DNA of 5,295 nucleotides from Deltaproteobacteria bacterium (GCA_026996955.1 JALWJV010000155.1:1-5295), one strand, 5' to 3'. Counted from the first letter of the stretch, positions 1 through 5,295 are shown. Translations and numbers: made by a program. The notes: generated from the letters alone by a model not told the origin.

Positions 1-513
1 TATTATAACACAGACGGCTGCTGCAATGGGGTGATAAAATGAAAGGGCAAGTCCTCCAGCCACCATTACATCTTCGGAAACACTTGCCGCGATGTTTGAA
101 AATGGCTCTGGCGAGGTGTTTATTATTGCCCTTATTCCCATTTTTGTAGCGTGGGTGCTAAGGGCTACACCCCCGCAGAGCAGGGCGGTTATGATCTCCA
201 GAGTTACGTCAGTCTGGCCCAGCAGGGCAAGGCTCATTAACATTGCCCCAAGGGGCCTTATGGCTGTGTGCACGGCATCCCAGAGTGAATCAAGCCCTGG
301 TATCTTGTCCACGAAAAATTCCAGGAAGTAGAGAAATCCTGCAATCATCATTATTGAAGGGTCCCCAAGTACCTGAAGTGACTGCATCTGGGGTGAGAGG
401 TGAAGCCAGCCCATGTTAAGGGCAAGGCTTGTGGCAAAAACAGAAAGGTAAAGATTTATGCCAGCCATGGCAGATATGCCAAGGGCAGATGCAAGAAGCT
501 GCAGGACTTCCAT
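1..513 (-). CDS. DUF4126 domain-containing integral membrane protein (C-terminus beyond the window)
   Basis: Reading the minus strand from the ATG at 513-511 gives 171 uninterrupted codons running off the window edge. The protein is very hydrophobic, with likely membrane segments near residues 4-33, 53-68, 88-122 (probably two) and 148-171, so it should sit in the inner membrane. Family hallmarks of DUF4126 as I recall them are visible: an FxxDKIPGxDSxWD motif at about residues 66-79, a HATK motif at 121-124, an NTSPEPFSN motif at 132-140 and an ED pair at 147-148. The biochemical function of the family is not established, and I assign none. The start is supported by a GGAG Shine-Dalgarno seven bases upstream. 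The gene is transcribed away from der, with the MITE-like element between them; no clear promoter was recognised. Family length is usually not much greater than what is visible, so only a short tail is probably missing. The family call is confident; any role would be a guess. Confidence 0.85.
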   Translation of the reverse strand, partial: MEVLQLLASALGISAMAGINLYLSVFATSLALNMGWLHLSPQMQSLQVLGDPSIMMIAGFLYFLEFFVDKIPGLDSLWDAVHTAIRPLGAMLMSLALLGQTDVTLEIITALLCGGVALSTHATKMGIRAIINTSPEPFSNIAASVSEDVMVAGGLALSFYHPIAAAVCVII

Positions 514-673
514 TGTTATGCTCCGTTTTTAGTTTCCGCTCATACTCTGGAGTGAGCCAGATTATCTTATTAAGTGCATACCGGGGTTGGAAATTGTTGA
601 AATTTTATTAAACTGACAGAGTTCCAAGCTTAATCAGGCCCTTACTGTTCAGACAGTTTAACATAGATTGAGC

Positions 674-750
674 GTTTCAAAATCTGGAAAAATGTTTTTT
701 TAATGAAATTAAAAGGAATTGAGTGGATTGTAGCTTTCCAGTTTTGAAAC
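674..750. repeat. Inverted repeat (fold-back A inside the MITE-like element)
   Basis: The left arm GTTTCAAAATCTGGAAA (674-690) and the right arm TTTCCAGTTTTGAAAC (735-750) are complementary apart from one extra base. They enclose an A/T-rich loop of 44 bases. The hairpin lies between the left terminal repeat and fold-back B, and it has no counterpart next to the right terminal repeat. Confidence 0.75.
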
Positions 751-757
751 CCTTCGG

Positions 758-857
758 GATTGCCGTATTTACTGCATCTCCTTTGTCAGAGGAATACCCA
801 TATAGCCAACTATTATGGGAATTCCTCTTTCGCGGATCTGCAGCAAATCCGACAATC
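758..857. repeat. Long imperfect inverted repeat (fold-back B inside the MITE-like element)
   Basis: Arms of about 45 bases (758-802 and 814-857) pair around an 11-base loop. The outer part GATTGCCGTATTTACTGCA matches the complement of the other arm at 16 of 19 positions. The inner part AGAGGAATACCCATA matches at 14 of 15. The central portion between these blocks is poorly paired. The right arm runs directly into the right terminal inverted repeat. Confidence 0.75.
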
Positions 858-987
858 GCTCAATCTATGTTTAACATATTACTTTCCCTATCTCCAACAT
901 TCGTGTTGTCCTGCATAGAGCCAACCCTCTGTTTATAGCAGACTTTGGCAGGCTTGCAGGACCTTACATGAAATAGAGCAGGAAGAC

Positions 988-2427
988 ATGACATCAGGCA
1001 AGAATGAAAGAAAACCGTTCATTGCGTTAGCCGGGCGGCCAAACGTGGGTAAATCAACGCTTTTTAACAGGCTTACACGTTCCCGTGACGCCCTTGTGGA
1101 TTTTCTGCCCGGAGTTACAAGGGACCGCCGGTATGCAGTGGTGAGCCTTGGTGGAATTCCTGCAGAGATAATAGATACCGGCGGGCTTGAGGATACCAAC
1201 TCACCTGAAAATATCTCAGCCCTTGTATCAAGGGAGAGCATGAAGGCTGTGGAGCAGGCTGACATCATATTTTTCCTTATGGACGGAAGGGAAGGGCTTA
1301 CGCCTGTTGATGAGGATATTTCCCGAATGCTAAGGGCAATGGGAAAGCCCGTATTTTATATAGTGAACAAGGTTGATAACAGGCACCAGGAGATGGACGC
1401 GGCGGAATTTTACAGCCTGGGAGTGGAGAGGCTGTATCCAATATCAGCGGCCCACGGCCGGGGGGTTACAGCCCTTCTGGATGATGCCGGAGAAATGCTT
1501 GAGAAGCTAGGCTTTTCCAGAATGGAGGCGAAGCAGGGTGTCCATGGGGCAAGGGCTGGCGACCCAAGCATAACAGAAGGTGATGATATAACTTCCGAGC
1601 TTGGCCTTCCTGATGATGACCAGCCCATACGTGTTTCAATCATTGGCCGGCCCAATGTTGGGAAGTCATCCCTTTTGAATCGTTTTGCCGGGCATGAGCG
1701 CATGATCGTAGCAGACATGCCTGGAACAACCCGTGATGCAGTTGATACCCTGCTTCATAGGGAAAATGCCCGGGATATTGTCTTTACAGACACTGCTGGA
1801 ATAAGACGAAGGGCACGGGTCAGGGATAAGATTGAAAAGTTCAGTATTATTAAGGCAATAGATGCTGTTAAGGACTGTGACATAGCCCTTGTGGTGCTTG
1901 ATGCAACCGAGGGCATAACTGATCAGGATCAGAAACTTATTGGTTATACAGAACAGTATGGAAAGGCATGTGTCACATTGTACAACAAGTTTGACCTTAT
2001 CCAGAAGGATTCTCACCTGGTCAAGTTAAGAAACGAAGAGCTCAAGCGGGCAAAGCGCTTCATACCCTATGCGCCCCATCTGAACATCTCTGCACTTACA
2101 GGCAAGAGGGTGGAACGTATATTCCCCTTGATTGACCGTATTGACACCCAGTATAATGCAACCTGCTCCACAGGCAGGGCAAACAGGATATTGCAAAGGG
2201 CAGTGGCAAGGCGTAATCCTCCAATTTCAAAGGGGCATCACCTTAAACTTTATTACACTACACAGGTTGCGGTAAGGCCGCCAACTTTTGTGATTTTTGC
2301 AAATTATCCTGATAAAATACCTGATCAGTACAGGCGTTTTCTGATTAACCGGTTCAGAGAGGAACTGGAGCTTCCCGATGTTCCTGTTCGTATAATTTTC
2401 AGGCAGCGTGAGAGACGAGAGAAGTAA
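988..2427 (+). CDS. der: Ribosome biogenesis GTPase Der (EngA), double Era-like GTPase
   Basis: Der is an essential GTPase of the TRAFAC class that helps assemble the 50S ribosomal subunit in the cytoplasm. The 479-residue product has the family's unique layout of two G domains in tandem followed by a KH-like RNA-binding domain. In G domain 1 the visible motifs are GRPNVGKST (16-24), the switch I region PGVTRDR (41-47), DTGG (63-66), NKVD (127-130) and SAA (153-155). In G domain 2 they are GRPNVGKSS (220-228), PGTTRD (245-250), DTAG (268-271), NKFD (333-336) and SAL (368-370). The two G domains are joined by an acidic linker at about 176-213. The KH-like domain covers about 380-479 and keeps the RPPTFVIFANYP and YRRFLINRFREEL segments, ending in a basic tail. 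The start ATG has an AGGA motif four bases upstream, and an upstream ATG at 968 is closed two codons later by TAG. Length is normal and nothing is broken. The thioredoxin-like gene follows after 44 bp without a terminator, which suggests cotranscription. Confidence 0.97.
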   Translation: MTSGKNERKPFIALAGRPNVGKSTLFNRLTRSRDALVDFLPGVTRDRRYAVVSLGGIPAEIIDTGGLEDTNSPENISALVSRESMKAVEQADIIFFLMDGREGLTPVDEDISRMLRAMGKPVFYIVNKVDNRHQEMDAAEFYSLGVERLYPISAAHGRGVTALLDDAGEMLEKLGFSRMEAKQGVHGARAGDPSITEGDDITSELGLPDDDQPIRVSIIGRPNVGKSSLLNRFAGHERMIVADMPGTTRDAVDTLLHRENARDIVFTDTAGIRRRARVRDKIEKFSIIKAIDAVKDCDIALVVLDATEGITDQDQKLIGYTEQYGKACVTLYNKFDLIQKDSHLVKLRNEELKRAKRFIPYAPHLNISALTGKRVERIFPLIDRIDTQYNATCSTGRANRILQRAVARRNPPISKGHHLKLYYTTQVAVRPPTFVIFANYPDKIPDQYRRFLINRFREELELPDVPVRIIFRQRERREK

Positions 2428-2471
2428 TGAGGCAGAATTTTTTTTAAGGCTGGCTTCACAAGGAATATATT

Positions 2472-2969
2472 ATGGCAATAACGCTTAAAATTGGTGGCAC
2501 ACCAGTTGGTCTTGTTGGTGTTGAGGGAGCCATAGCAGATCTAAAAAAACAGGCTGCAAGGCAGGAGATAACTCCGCGTGATGCAGCGCTTAAGATTTTG
2601 GAAAGGGTAAAGCAGAGAAATTATGTCCCTGCCTCGGCTGAGTCCAAATACCTTGAAGCACTTGAGGCTTTATGGATTCGTGAGACCCAAGAGGGGGAAG
2701 GGCAGGAAGATGATGATAACAGACAGATAAGGATTCTGGGGCCAGGTTGCGTAAGCTGCAATACCCTGGAAGAGATGGTGATCTCAATTCTATCTGAGCA
2801 TGGTGTGCCTGCTGATATAGAGCATGTAAGAGACCTGGATGAGATATGGAAGTACGGGGTCATTCAGACCCCTGCGCTTGTAATAGGCCGCAAGGTGCTC
2901 TGTTCCGGAAGACTGCCGCCCCGTGCCAGTGTTGAAGCATGGCTCAGGGAGCTGGTGATTCCTGGCTAG
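2472..2969 (+). CDS. Thioredoxin-fold protein with CxxC motif and a distinct N-terminal domain
   Basis: The 165-residue product has two parts. Residues 85-165 are a small thioredoxin/glutaredoxin-like domain. The strand IRILGPGC leads into the redox motif CVSC (93-96), an alpha helix follows, then the expected cis-proline in QTPAL (Pro134), and a further cysteine sits at 144. This resembles the 'redox-active disulfide protein 2' or MTH895 type of thioredoxin. Residues 1-68 form a charged, helical domain that starts with a LKIGGTPVGLVGVEGA segment and ends with RVKQRNYVPASAESKYLEAL; an acidic stretch (71-83) links the halves. I have the impression that this N-terminal module recurs in Desulfobacterota proteins, but I cannot name its function. 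A cytoplasmic thiol-disulfide or metal-thiol role is likely, as no signal peptide or membrane segment is seen. The start has AAGGA seven bases upstream. It probably shares a transcript with der, though a functional link is not implied. Confidence 0.8.
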   Translation: MAITLKIGGTPVGLVGVEGAIADLKKQAARQEITPRDAALKILERVKQRNYVPASAESKYLEALEALWIRETQEGEGQEDDDNRQIRILGPGCVSCNTLEEMVISILSEHGVPADIEHVRDLDEIWKYGVIQTPALVIGRKVLCSGRLPPRASVEAWLRELVIPG

Positions 2970-3022
2970 AATGGCAATAAGAAAAGTTCCTGAATCGCCT
3001 TTCCAAAACAGGTCAAAAATAC

Positions 3023-3051
3023 TTGACATCAGGCATGCCTGACATTAAAAA
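3023..3051 (+). promoter_or_regulatory. Sigma-70 type promoter of the tRNA-His gene
   Basis: A perfect -35 hexamer TTGACA (3023-3028) is followed, after a 17-base spacer, by TAAAAA (3046-3051), which matches four of the six consensus -10 positions. Transcription would begin near 3058, about 35 bases before the tRNA. The spacer is mostly a perfect palindrome, described separately. Confidence 0.6.
3029..3042. promoter_or_regulatory. Perfect 14-bp palindrome in the tRNA-His promoter spacer (possible operator)
   Basis: TCAGGCATGCCTGA is an uninterrupted perfect palindrome that starts directly after the -35 hexamer and ends three bases before the -10. A protein bound here as a dimer would cover the promoter. 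The sequence shows the palindrome; its operator role is inference, and no regulator is identified in the window. Confidence 0.4.
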
Positions 3052-3062
3052 GAGCGAACATT

Positions 3063-3083
3063 CCTGATGGGCCAGCCATCAGG
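3063..3083 (+). other. Leader hairpin between promoter and tRNA-His
   Basis: CCTGATGG and CCATCAGG form a perfect 8-bp stem with a 5-base loop, ten bases upstream of the tRNA. No T-tract follows, so it is not an intrinsic terminator on this strand. It probably forms in the precursor leader and could influence 5' processing by RNase III or RNase P, though this is inferred. Confidence 0.5.
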
Positions 3084-3093
3084 ATTACATACG

Positions 3094-3170
3094 GTGGGCG
3101 TAGCTCAGCTGGTCAGAGCGTCGGGTTGTGGCCCCGAAGGTCGTGAGTTCAAATCTCATCGCTCACCCCA
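3094..3170 (+). tRNA. tRNA-His (anticodon GTG)
   Basis: A complete cloverleaf can be drawn. The acceptor stem pairs GTGGGCG with CGCTCAC (one G-T wobble), the D arm contains GCTC...GAGC, and the anticodon stem TCGGG/CCCGA encloses loop TTGTGGC with anticodon GTG at 3128-3130. The T arm GTGAG-TTCAAAT-CTCAT closes the fold. The discriminator is C73 (3167), and CCA is encoded at 3168-3170. The base before the acceptor is G (3093), which supplies the G-1 opposite C73 that histidyl-tRNA synthetase requires. The gene has its own promoter upstream and an intrinsic terminator immediately downstream. Confidence 0.97.
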
Positions 3171-3178
3171 GTAAATTC

Positions 3179-3218
3179 AAGGGGTTACGGCAAACAAGCC
3201 GTGACTCCTTTTCTTTTT
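3179..3218 (+). terminator. Rho-independent terminator of tRNA-His
   Basis: A 13-bp stem (3179-3191 with 3198-3210, containing two G-T wobbles) around the loop AAACAA is followed by a T-rich run, TTTTCTTTTT. It starts eight bases after the tRNA CCA end and fits the tRNA transcript. Confidence 0.85.
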
Positions 3219-3237
3219 AGTCACCTATTAGTCACCT
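3217..3237. repeat. Tandem direct repeat TTAGTCACCT x2 beside tRNA-His
   Basis: TTAGTCACCT occurs at 3217-3226 and again at 3228-3237, an 11-base period. The first copy's AGTCAC is also complementary to GTGACT inside the terminator's right arm (3201-3206). Closely spaced repeats next to a tRNA 3' end are typical of recombinase arm sites in integrated elements, but the site could also be trivial. The remaining gap, 3238-3341, shows no other structure and no gene. Confidence 0.5.
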
Positions 3238-3341
3238 CCTGCGATCCTTCCACCAGCATTAAAAAATCTCCCTGCAAAAAATAAGGCCCATGCTATTAGA
3301 AGCAGAGGCCTGTGTATTCCATTTGAGTGCATTTACATGAA

Positions 3342-3578
3342 TCACCGCAATTCCCCAGTATGCGGATCAAATACCTTTACGGGTACGCCTTCCAGGAAGG
3401 AATCCAACCATTCTTTTTCATAGAAGACCCTGGACATTACCTTCTTGAACTTGGGCCCTCTCTTCTTACAGCGCCATACTTCAAGAGTAGATGACTTGAC
3501 CGGAAAGCCTCGTTCTGACAAATAGATTGAGGCCTGTTTAGTTGTCATTGCCGCTGGGTGGTAACGTAGATTCGCCAT
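3342..3578 (-). CDS. Excisionase-like helix-turn-helix DNA-binding protein
   Basis: This small protein of 78 residues starts at the ATG 3578-3576, which has a strong GGAGG six bases upstream. The frame stays open for 51 more codons upstream, but only this start has such a site. Residues 11-63 look like the MerR-type winged HTH of excisionases (HTH_17). The segment MTTKQASIYLSERG forms the first helices and SSTLEVWRCKKRGPKF is the turn and recognition region. VFYEKEWLDSFLEG is the conserved closing part. The protein is basic in the recognition region and has no membrane segment. Proteins of this kind act as recombination directionality factors or small regulators in integrative elements, commonly beside a tyrosine integrase. 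Here no integrase is present, and a tRNA gene lies about 170 bp downstream. It follows dinB on the same strand after 76 bp. It is probably a leftover of an integrated element, but it could be a chromosomal regulator. Confidence 0.75.
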   Translation of the reverse strand: MANLRYHPAAMTTKQASIYLSERGFPVKSSTLEVWRCKKRGPKFKKVMSRVFYEKEWLDSFLEGVPVKVFDPHTGELR

Positions 3579-3654
3579 TATTATCCTCCGTATCATGATA
3601 TTTATTGTTGTGATGTGTTTGACAGGATATGCCCGTACAGAGATCCGTGTCGGA

Positions 3655-4890
3655 TTATTTTTCCTGTCCTTTCTCATCATTTTTCCGTACCATTTCCACG
3701 ATACTGCCCCGCATAAGTATAGATGTCCCATACCGCTGCCTCAGTCTGTCAACTGCATTATCAAGGGCCATCTCTTTTTCCTGCCGCCTGCTGTCAAGCA
3801 TTGAAAGCTGCCTGATTCCACGGCTTAGATTGGACACTCCCACTCCTACCAGGCGCACCTTCTGGCGCACATCAACCTGGTCCAGAAGCTCTGTTGCCCT
3901 GCGGTATATCTCTGAAGTGCTTGATGTGTGATCCTGGAATGTCCTGCTGCGGATGATTGTCCTGAAGTTCGCAAACTTGATTTTCAAAGTGATGGTCCTG
4001 CCGGAATAACCATGCAGTCTGAGGTCCTGGCCAACACGTTCTGACTGGACAAGCAGATGCTTTCTTATCTCTTCCATATCGCAGGTATCATCAGAAAGGG
4101 TATGTTCGGCGCTGAATGATTTGGGCTCGGAAGCAGGGATTACCGGGGAGTCATCCATGCCTCTGGCCCTGTCAATAAGTTCGCGTCCCGCCTTGCCAAG
4201 TTTCCGAATGAGAAAATCTTCAGGAATCCGAAGTATGTCTGTTGCGTAAACAACCCCAAGGCCCTTCAGTATATCAAGGGTCCTTGAGCCCACCCCTGGA
4301 ATCTTCTGCACAGGCAGGTATCTCAAAAAATCCTTGACCTTTTCATGAGGGATCACCGTAAGTCCGTCTGGCTTTTCAAGGTCAGATGCGATCTTTGCAA
4401 GAAATTTGTTTGGTGCCATACCTATTGAGCATGTAAGCCCGGTTTCTCTTCCGATCTGGTTCTTTATACTCTCTGCAACCTGAACAGGTGTTCCCAAAAG
4501 CCTTTCCGTGCCCGTAACATCAAGATACGCCTCATCCACTGAAGCTTTCTCCAGGAGCGGAGTGTACTTTCCAAGGATAGCCATGATCATTCGTGACACC
4601 TCCCTGTAGCGACTCATCCTTACCGGCAGGAATACACCTTTTGGACACAGCCGCCTGGCTTCGAAAATGGGCATGGCAGAATGCACACCGAATTTCCTGG
4701 CCTCATATGAGGCAGCAGACACCACTCCCCGTTTGCCCTTGCCAATTATTACAGGTTTTCCCTTGAGGTCAGGCTGATCCACCTGTTCCACGGACGCATA
4801 AAAGGCATCCATGTCAACATGAAGGATATGTCTGTAGTTGGTGTCGGTTTTAAAAATCATCAGGCTGTTTGCAGTATCATTAATAGTCAT
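3655..4890 (-). CDS. dinB: DNA polymerase IV (Y-family translesion polymerase)
   Basis: DinB is an error-prone Y-family polymerase that extends DNA past lesions, working with the beta clamp. The product has about 411 residues if it starts at the ATG 4890-4888. The palm motif HVDMDAFYASVE (about residues 24-35) supplies catalytic aspartates and a tyrosine (Tyr31) at the steric-gate position. SVDEAYLD (about 117-124) supplies the second acidic pair. The fingers segment GVVSAASYEARKFGV is at about 55-69. A helix-hairpin-helix region, IPGVGSRTLDILKGLGV, spans about 197-213. The little-finger domain fills the rest, and QLSML at about 361-365 resembles a beta-clamp binding motif. The family usually has 350-420 residues, so the gene is complete. 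The start is uncertain because no candidate has a good Shine-Dalgarno: the ATG at 4860 would give 401 residues, close to the typical N-terminus, and a TTG at 4911 would give 418. I recognised no LexA box. It points toward the HTH gene 76 bp downstream. Confidence 0.95.
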   Translation of the reverse strand: MTINDTANSLMIFKTDTNYRHILHVDMDAFYASVEQVDQPDLKGKPVIIGKGKRGVVSAASYEARKFGVHSAMPIFEARRLCPKGVFLPVRMSRYREVSRMIMAILGKYTPLLEKASVDEAYLDVTGTERLLGTPVQVAESIKNQIGRETGLTCSIGMAPNKFLAKIASDLEKPDGLTVIPHEKVKDFLRYLPVQKIPGVGSRTLDILKGLGVVYATDILRIPEDFLIRKLGKAGRELIDRARGMDDSPVIPASEPKSFSAEHTLSDDTCDMEEIRKHLLVQSERVGQDLRLHGYSGRTITLKIKFANFRTIIRSRTFQDHTSSTSEIYRRATELLDQVDVRQKVRLVGVGVSNLSRGIRQLSMLDSRRQEKEMALDNAVDRLRQRYGTSILMRGSIVEMVRKNDEKGQEK

Positions 4891-5158
4891 AAGGCAGCAG
4901 TCAGGAAGCAAATGCTACGCAAAATAGAATAAACCGATATTAAAAAAAGATGCCATTCCAAAAAGGCGGAAAAATAAATTTTTTCAGGCACTTTTTCCCA
5001 TTTTTGACTACATGGAATGAACGGGATTCAGCAAGGTGCTTGCAGTTGTTGACAGACTATCATTTTTTAGGATGCGGTTTCTTAACACTCTGTATAAAGA
5101 AAAATGAAGATGAGACAGGTAGTGGCCATATTACCAGACGCCTTGATATTATAATACC
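4891..5158. other. Intergenic region between dinB and the AAA-ATPase-like gene
   Basis: This 268-bp gap separates divergent genes and should hold both promoters. It is A/T rich with several T runs. A perfect TTGACA at 5049-5054 and a TATAAA at 5093-5098 point toward the plus-strand gene, but their spacing does not form a standard promoter. The only longer open frame inside has no ribosome binding site and no recognisable protein. I see no tRNA, repeat array or strong hairpin. Confidence 0.5.
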
Positions 5159-5295
5159 ATGAAGAGGCTTCCAATAGGCATCCAGAAATTTTCAGAACTG
5201 GTTGATCCTGAAGAAAACTATATCTATGTGGACAAGACCAGAGATATCTTGAGCCTTGCCCTTTCAGGCGAATACTTTTTTGAGCCGCCCAAGGC
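5159..5295 (+). CDS. AAA-ATPase-like protein, N-terminal fragment, apparently frameshifted
   Basis: The ATG at 5159 opens a frame reading MKRLPIGIQKF, then ENYIYVDKTRDIL. This is the characteristic start of the AAA-ATPase_like family (PF09820), whose members usually also carry a C-terminal PD-(D/E)XK nuclease-like domain (DUF1703). The role is poorly defined, and multiple copies per genome are common. An in-frame TGA at 5144-5146 confirms that no longer start exists. No good Shine-Dalgarno is visible. The family continues as GEYFLSRPRRFGKS, the beginning of the Walker A loop. Here the frame gives GEYFFEPPK instead, while reading one base later in the same bases gives the expected FLSRPR. The T run at 5276-5281 has six T where five would keep the frame, so the gene is probably disrupted or the base is a sequencing error. 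The rest lies beyond the window, so overall integrity cannot be judged. Confidence 0.7.
   Translation, partial: MKRLPIGIQKFSELVDPEENYIYVDKTRDILSLALSGEYFFEPPK

Larger units (their letters stand above)
662..869. mobile_element. MITE-like non-autonomous transposable element (208 bp)
   Basis: The ends are perfect 13-bp terminal inverted repeats, CATAGATTGAGCG at 662-674 and its complement at 857-869. Each end is flanked by the same 5-bp direct repeat, TTTAA (657-661 and 870-874), as expected for a target-site duplication. The interior encodes nothing and is built of two tandem fold-backs (674-750 and 758-857). Small size, perfect ends, flanking duplication and a palindromic non-coding interior are the defining traits of a MITE, which would be moved in trans by a transposase encoded elsewhere. 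A terminal C and a 5-bp A/T-rich duplication would fit the IS1634 family, but this is inference, and no transposase is in the window to compare. It sits about 120 bp upstream of der, so it may have displaced or supplied regulatory sequence. A stable chromosomal structured RNA or repeat is the main alternative. Confidence 0.7.
514..987. other. Divergent intergenic region containing a MITE-like element
   Basis: This 474-bp gap separates two divergent genes and contains no credible coding sequence. The few short open frames in it lack ribosome binding sites and cross the hairpin arms. The stretch 514-656 must hold the promoter of the DUF4126 gene, and on the minus strand it is A/T rich with only weak -10-like words. 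The stretch 870-987 must hold the leader of der, and I could not define a convincing promoter there. A short inverted pair, TTAAACTG at 607-614 and CAGTTTAA at 654-661, lies at the left border of the element. The middle is occupied by the 662-869 element described separately. Confidence 0.7.

Noticed and set aside
333..336. Not a coordinate feature but residues 333-336 of Der: NKFD in place of the more usual NKWD.
   Set aside because: The aromatic substitution keeps the guanine-specificity Asn, Lys and Asp and is unlikely to matter.
656..875. The GTTTAAC-flanked fold-back as an integron attC site.
   Set aside because: The element has perfect transposon-like ends and a flanking duplication, lacks the attC arrangement of paired inner and outer boxes, and no integron gene is near.
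723..938. A 71-codon plus-strand open frame in the gap upstream of der.
   Set aside because: It runs through the loop-and-arm structure of the MITE-like element, lacks a ribosome binding site and has no protein-like composition.
2971..3042. A 23-codon open frame starting ATGGCAATAAGA after the thioredoxin-like gene.
   Set aside because: It has no Shine-Dalgarno, runs through the tRNA promoter and palindrome, and shows no recognisable protein.
3063..3083. The leader hairpin as a terminator of the der operon.
   Set aside because: No T-tract follows on the plus strand, and it lies inside the tRNA transcription unit.
3221..3292. A minus-strand integrase C-terminal remnant ending SQEVTNR.
   Set aside because: The match to integrase tails is too short and weak to annotate; no catalytic residues can be identified.
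3523..3532. ATAGATTGAG, matching 10 bases of the MITE terminal repeat, inside the HTH gene.
   Set aside because: It lies within a conserved coding segment (SIYLS), has no partner repeat nearby and no duplication, so chance is the best explanation.
5049..5098. TTGACA (5049-5054) and TATAAA (5093-5098) as a promoter for the AAA-ATPase-like gene.
   Set aside because: They are 38 bases apart, and neither has a good partner at normal spacing.

Overview
The window is bacterial chromosome of moderate GC content, densely packed with genes except for a few structured intergenic gaps. The gene complement is a Der GTPase, a small two-domain thioredoxin-fold protein with a CVSC motif, DinB, a DUF4126 membrane protein, a lone HTH protein and an AAA-ATPase-like gene. 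Together with the style of the proteins, this suggests a Desulfobacterota (former Deltaproteobacteria) anaerobe. That placement is an inference from protein style, not from a marker gene.

Layout. Positions 1-513 (minus) hold the N-terminal part of a DUF4126 membrane protein whose C-terminus lies off the window. Positions 514-987 are a divergent intergenic gap. The gap carries a 208-bp non-coding element (662-869) with perfect 13-bp terminal inverted repeats, a 5-bp TTTAA flanking duplication and two internal fold-backs; this is the signature of a MITE. Positions 988-2427 (plus) encode the ribosome-assembly GTPase Der. It is followed at 2472-2969 by a thioredoxin-like protein, probably cotranscribed.

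Positions 3023-3218 are a compact, complete tRNA-His unit: a promoter with perfect TTGACA, a 14-bp palindrome filling most of the promoter spacer, a leader hairpin, the tRNA with encoded CCA, and a strong intrinsic terminator. Just beyond it are a tandem TTAGTCACCT repeat and a minus-strand excisionase-like HTH gene (3342-3578). This arrangement looks like the scar of an integrated element at a tRNA gene, with no integrase left in view. Positions 3655-4890 (minus) encode DNA polymerase IV (DinB). At 5159 a plus-strand AAA-ATPase-like gene begins. Its T6 run appears to be one base too long, shifting it out of frame just as the conserved FLSRPR motif begins.

The genes do not form one pathway. 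der and the tRNA gene are housekeeping, dinB is damage tolerance, and the remaining features (MITE, HTH gene, broken AAA-ATPase-like gene) are signs of mobile-element traffic around them. I did not find a convincing new multi-gene system. The most noteworthy signals are the MITE with its interrupted arm, the palindrome inside the tRNA promoter, the tRNA-linked element scar and the frameshifted ATPase.
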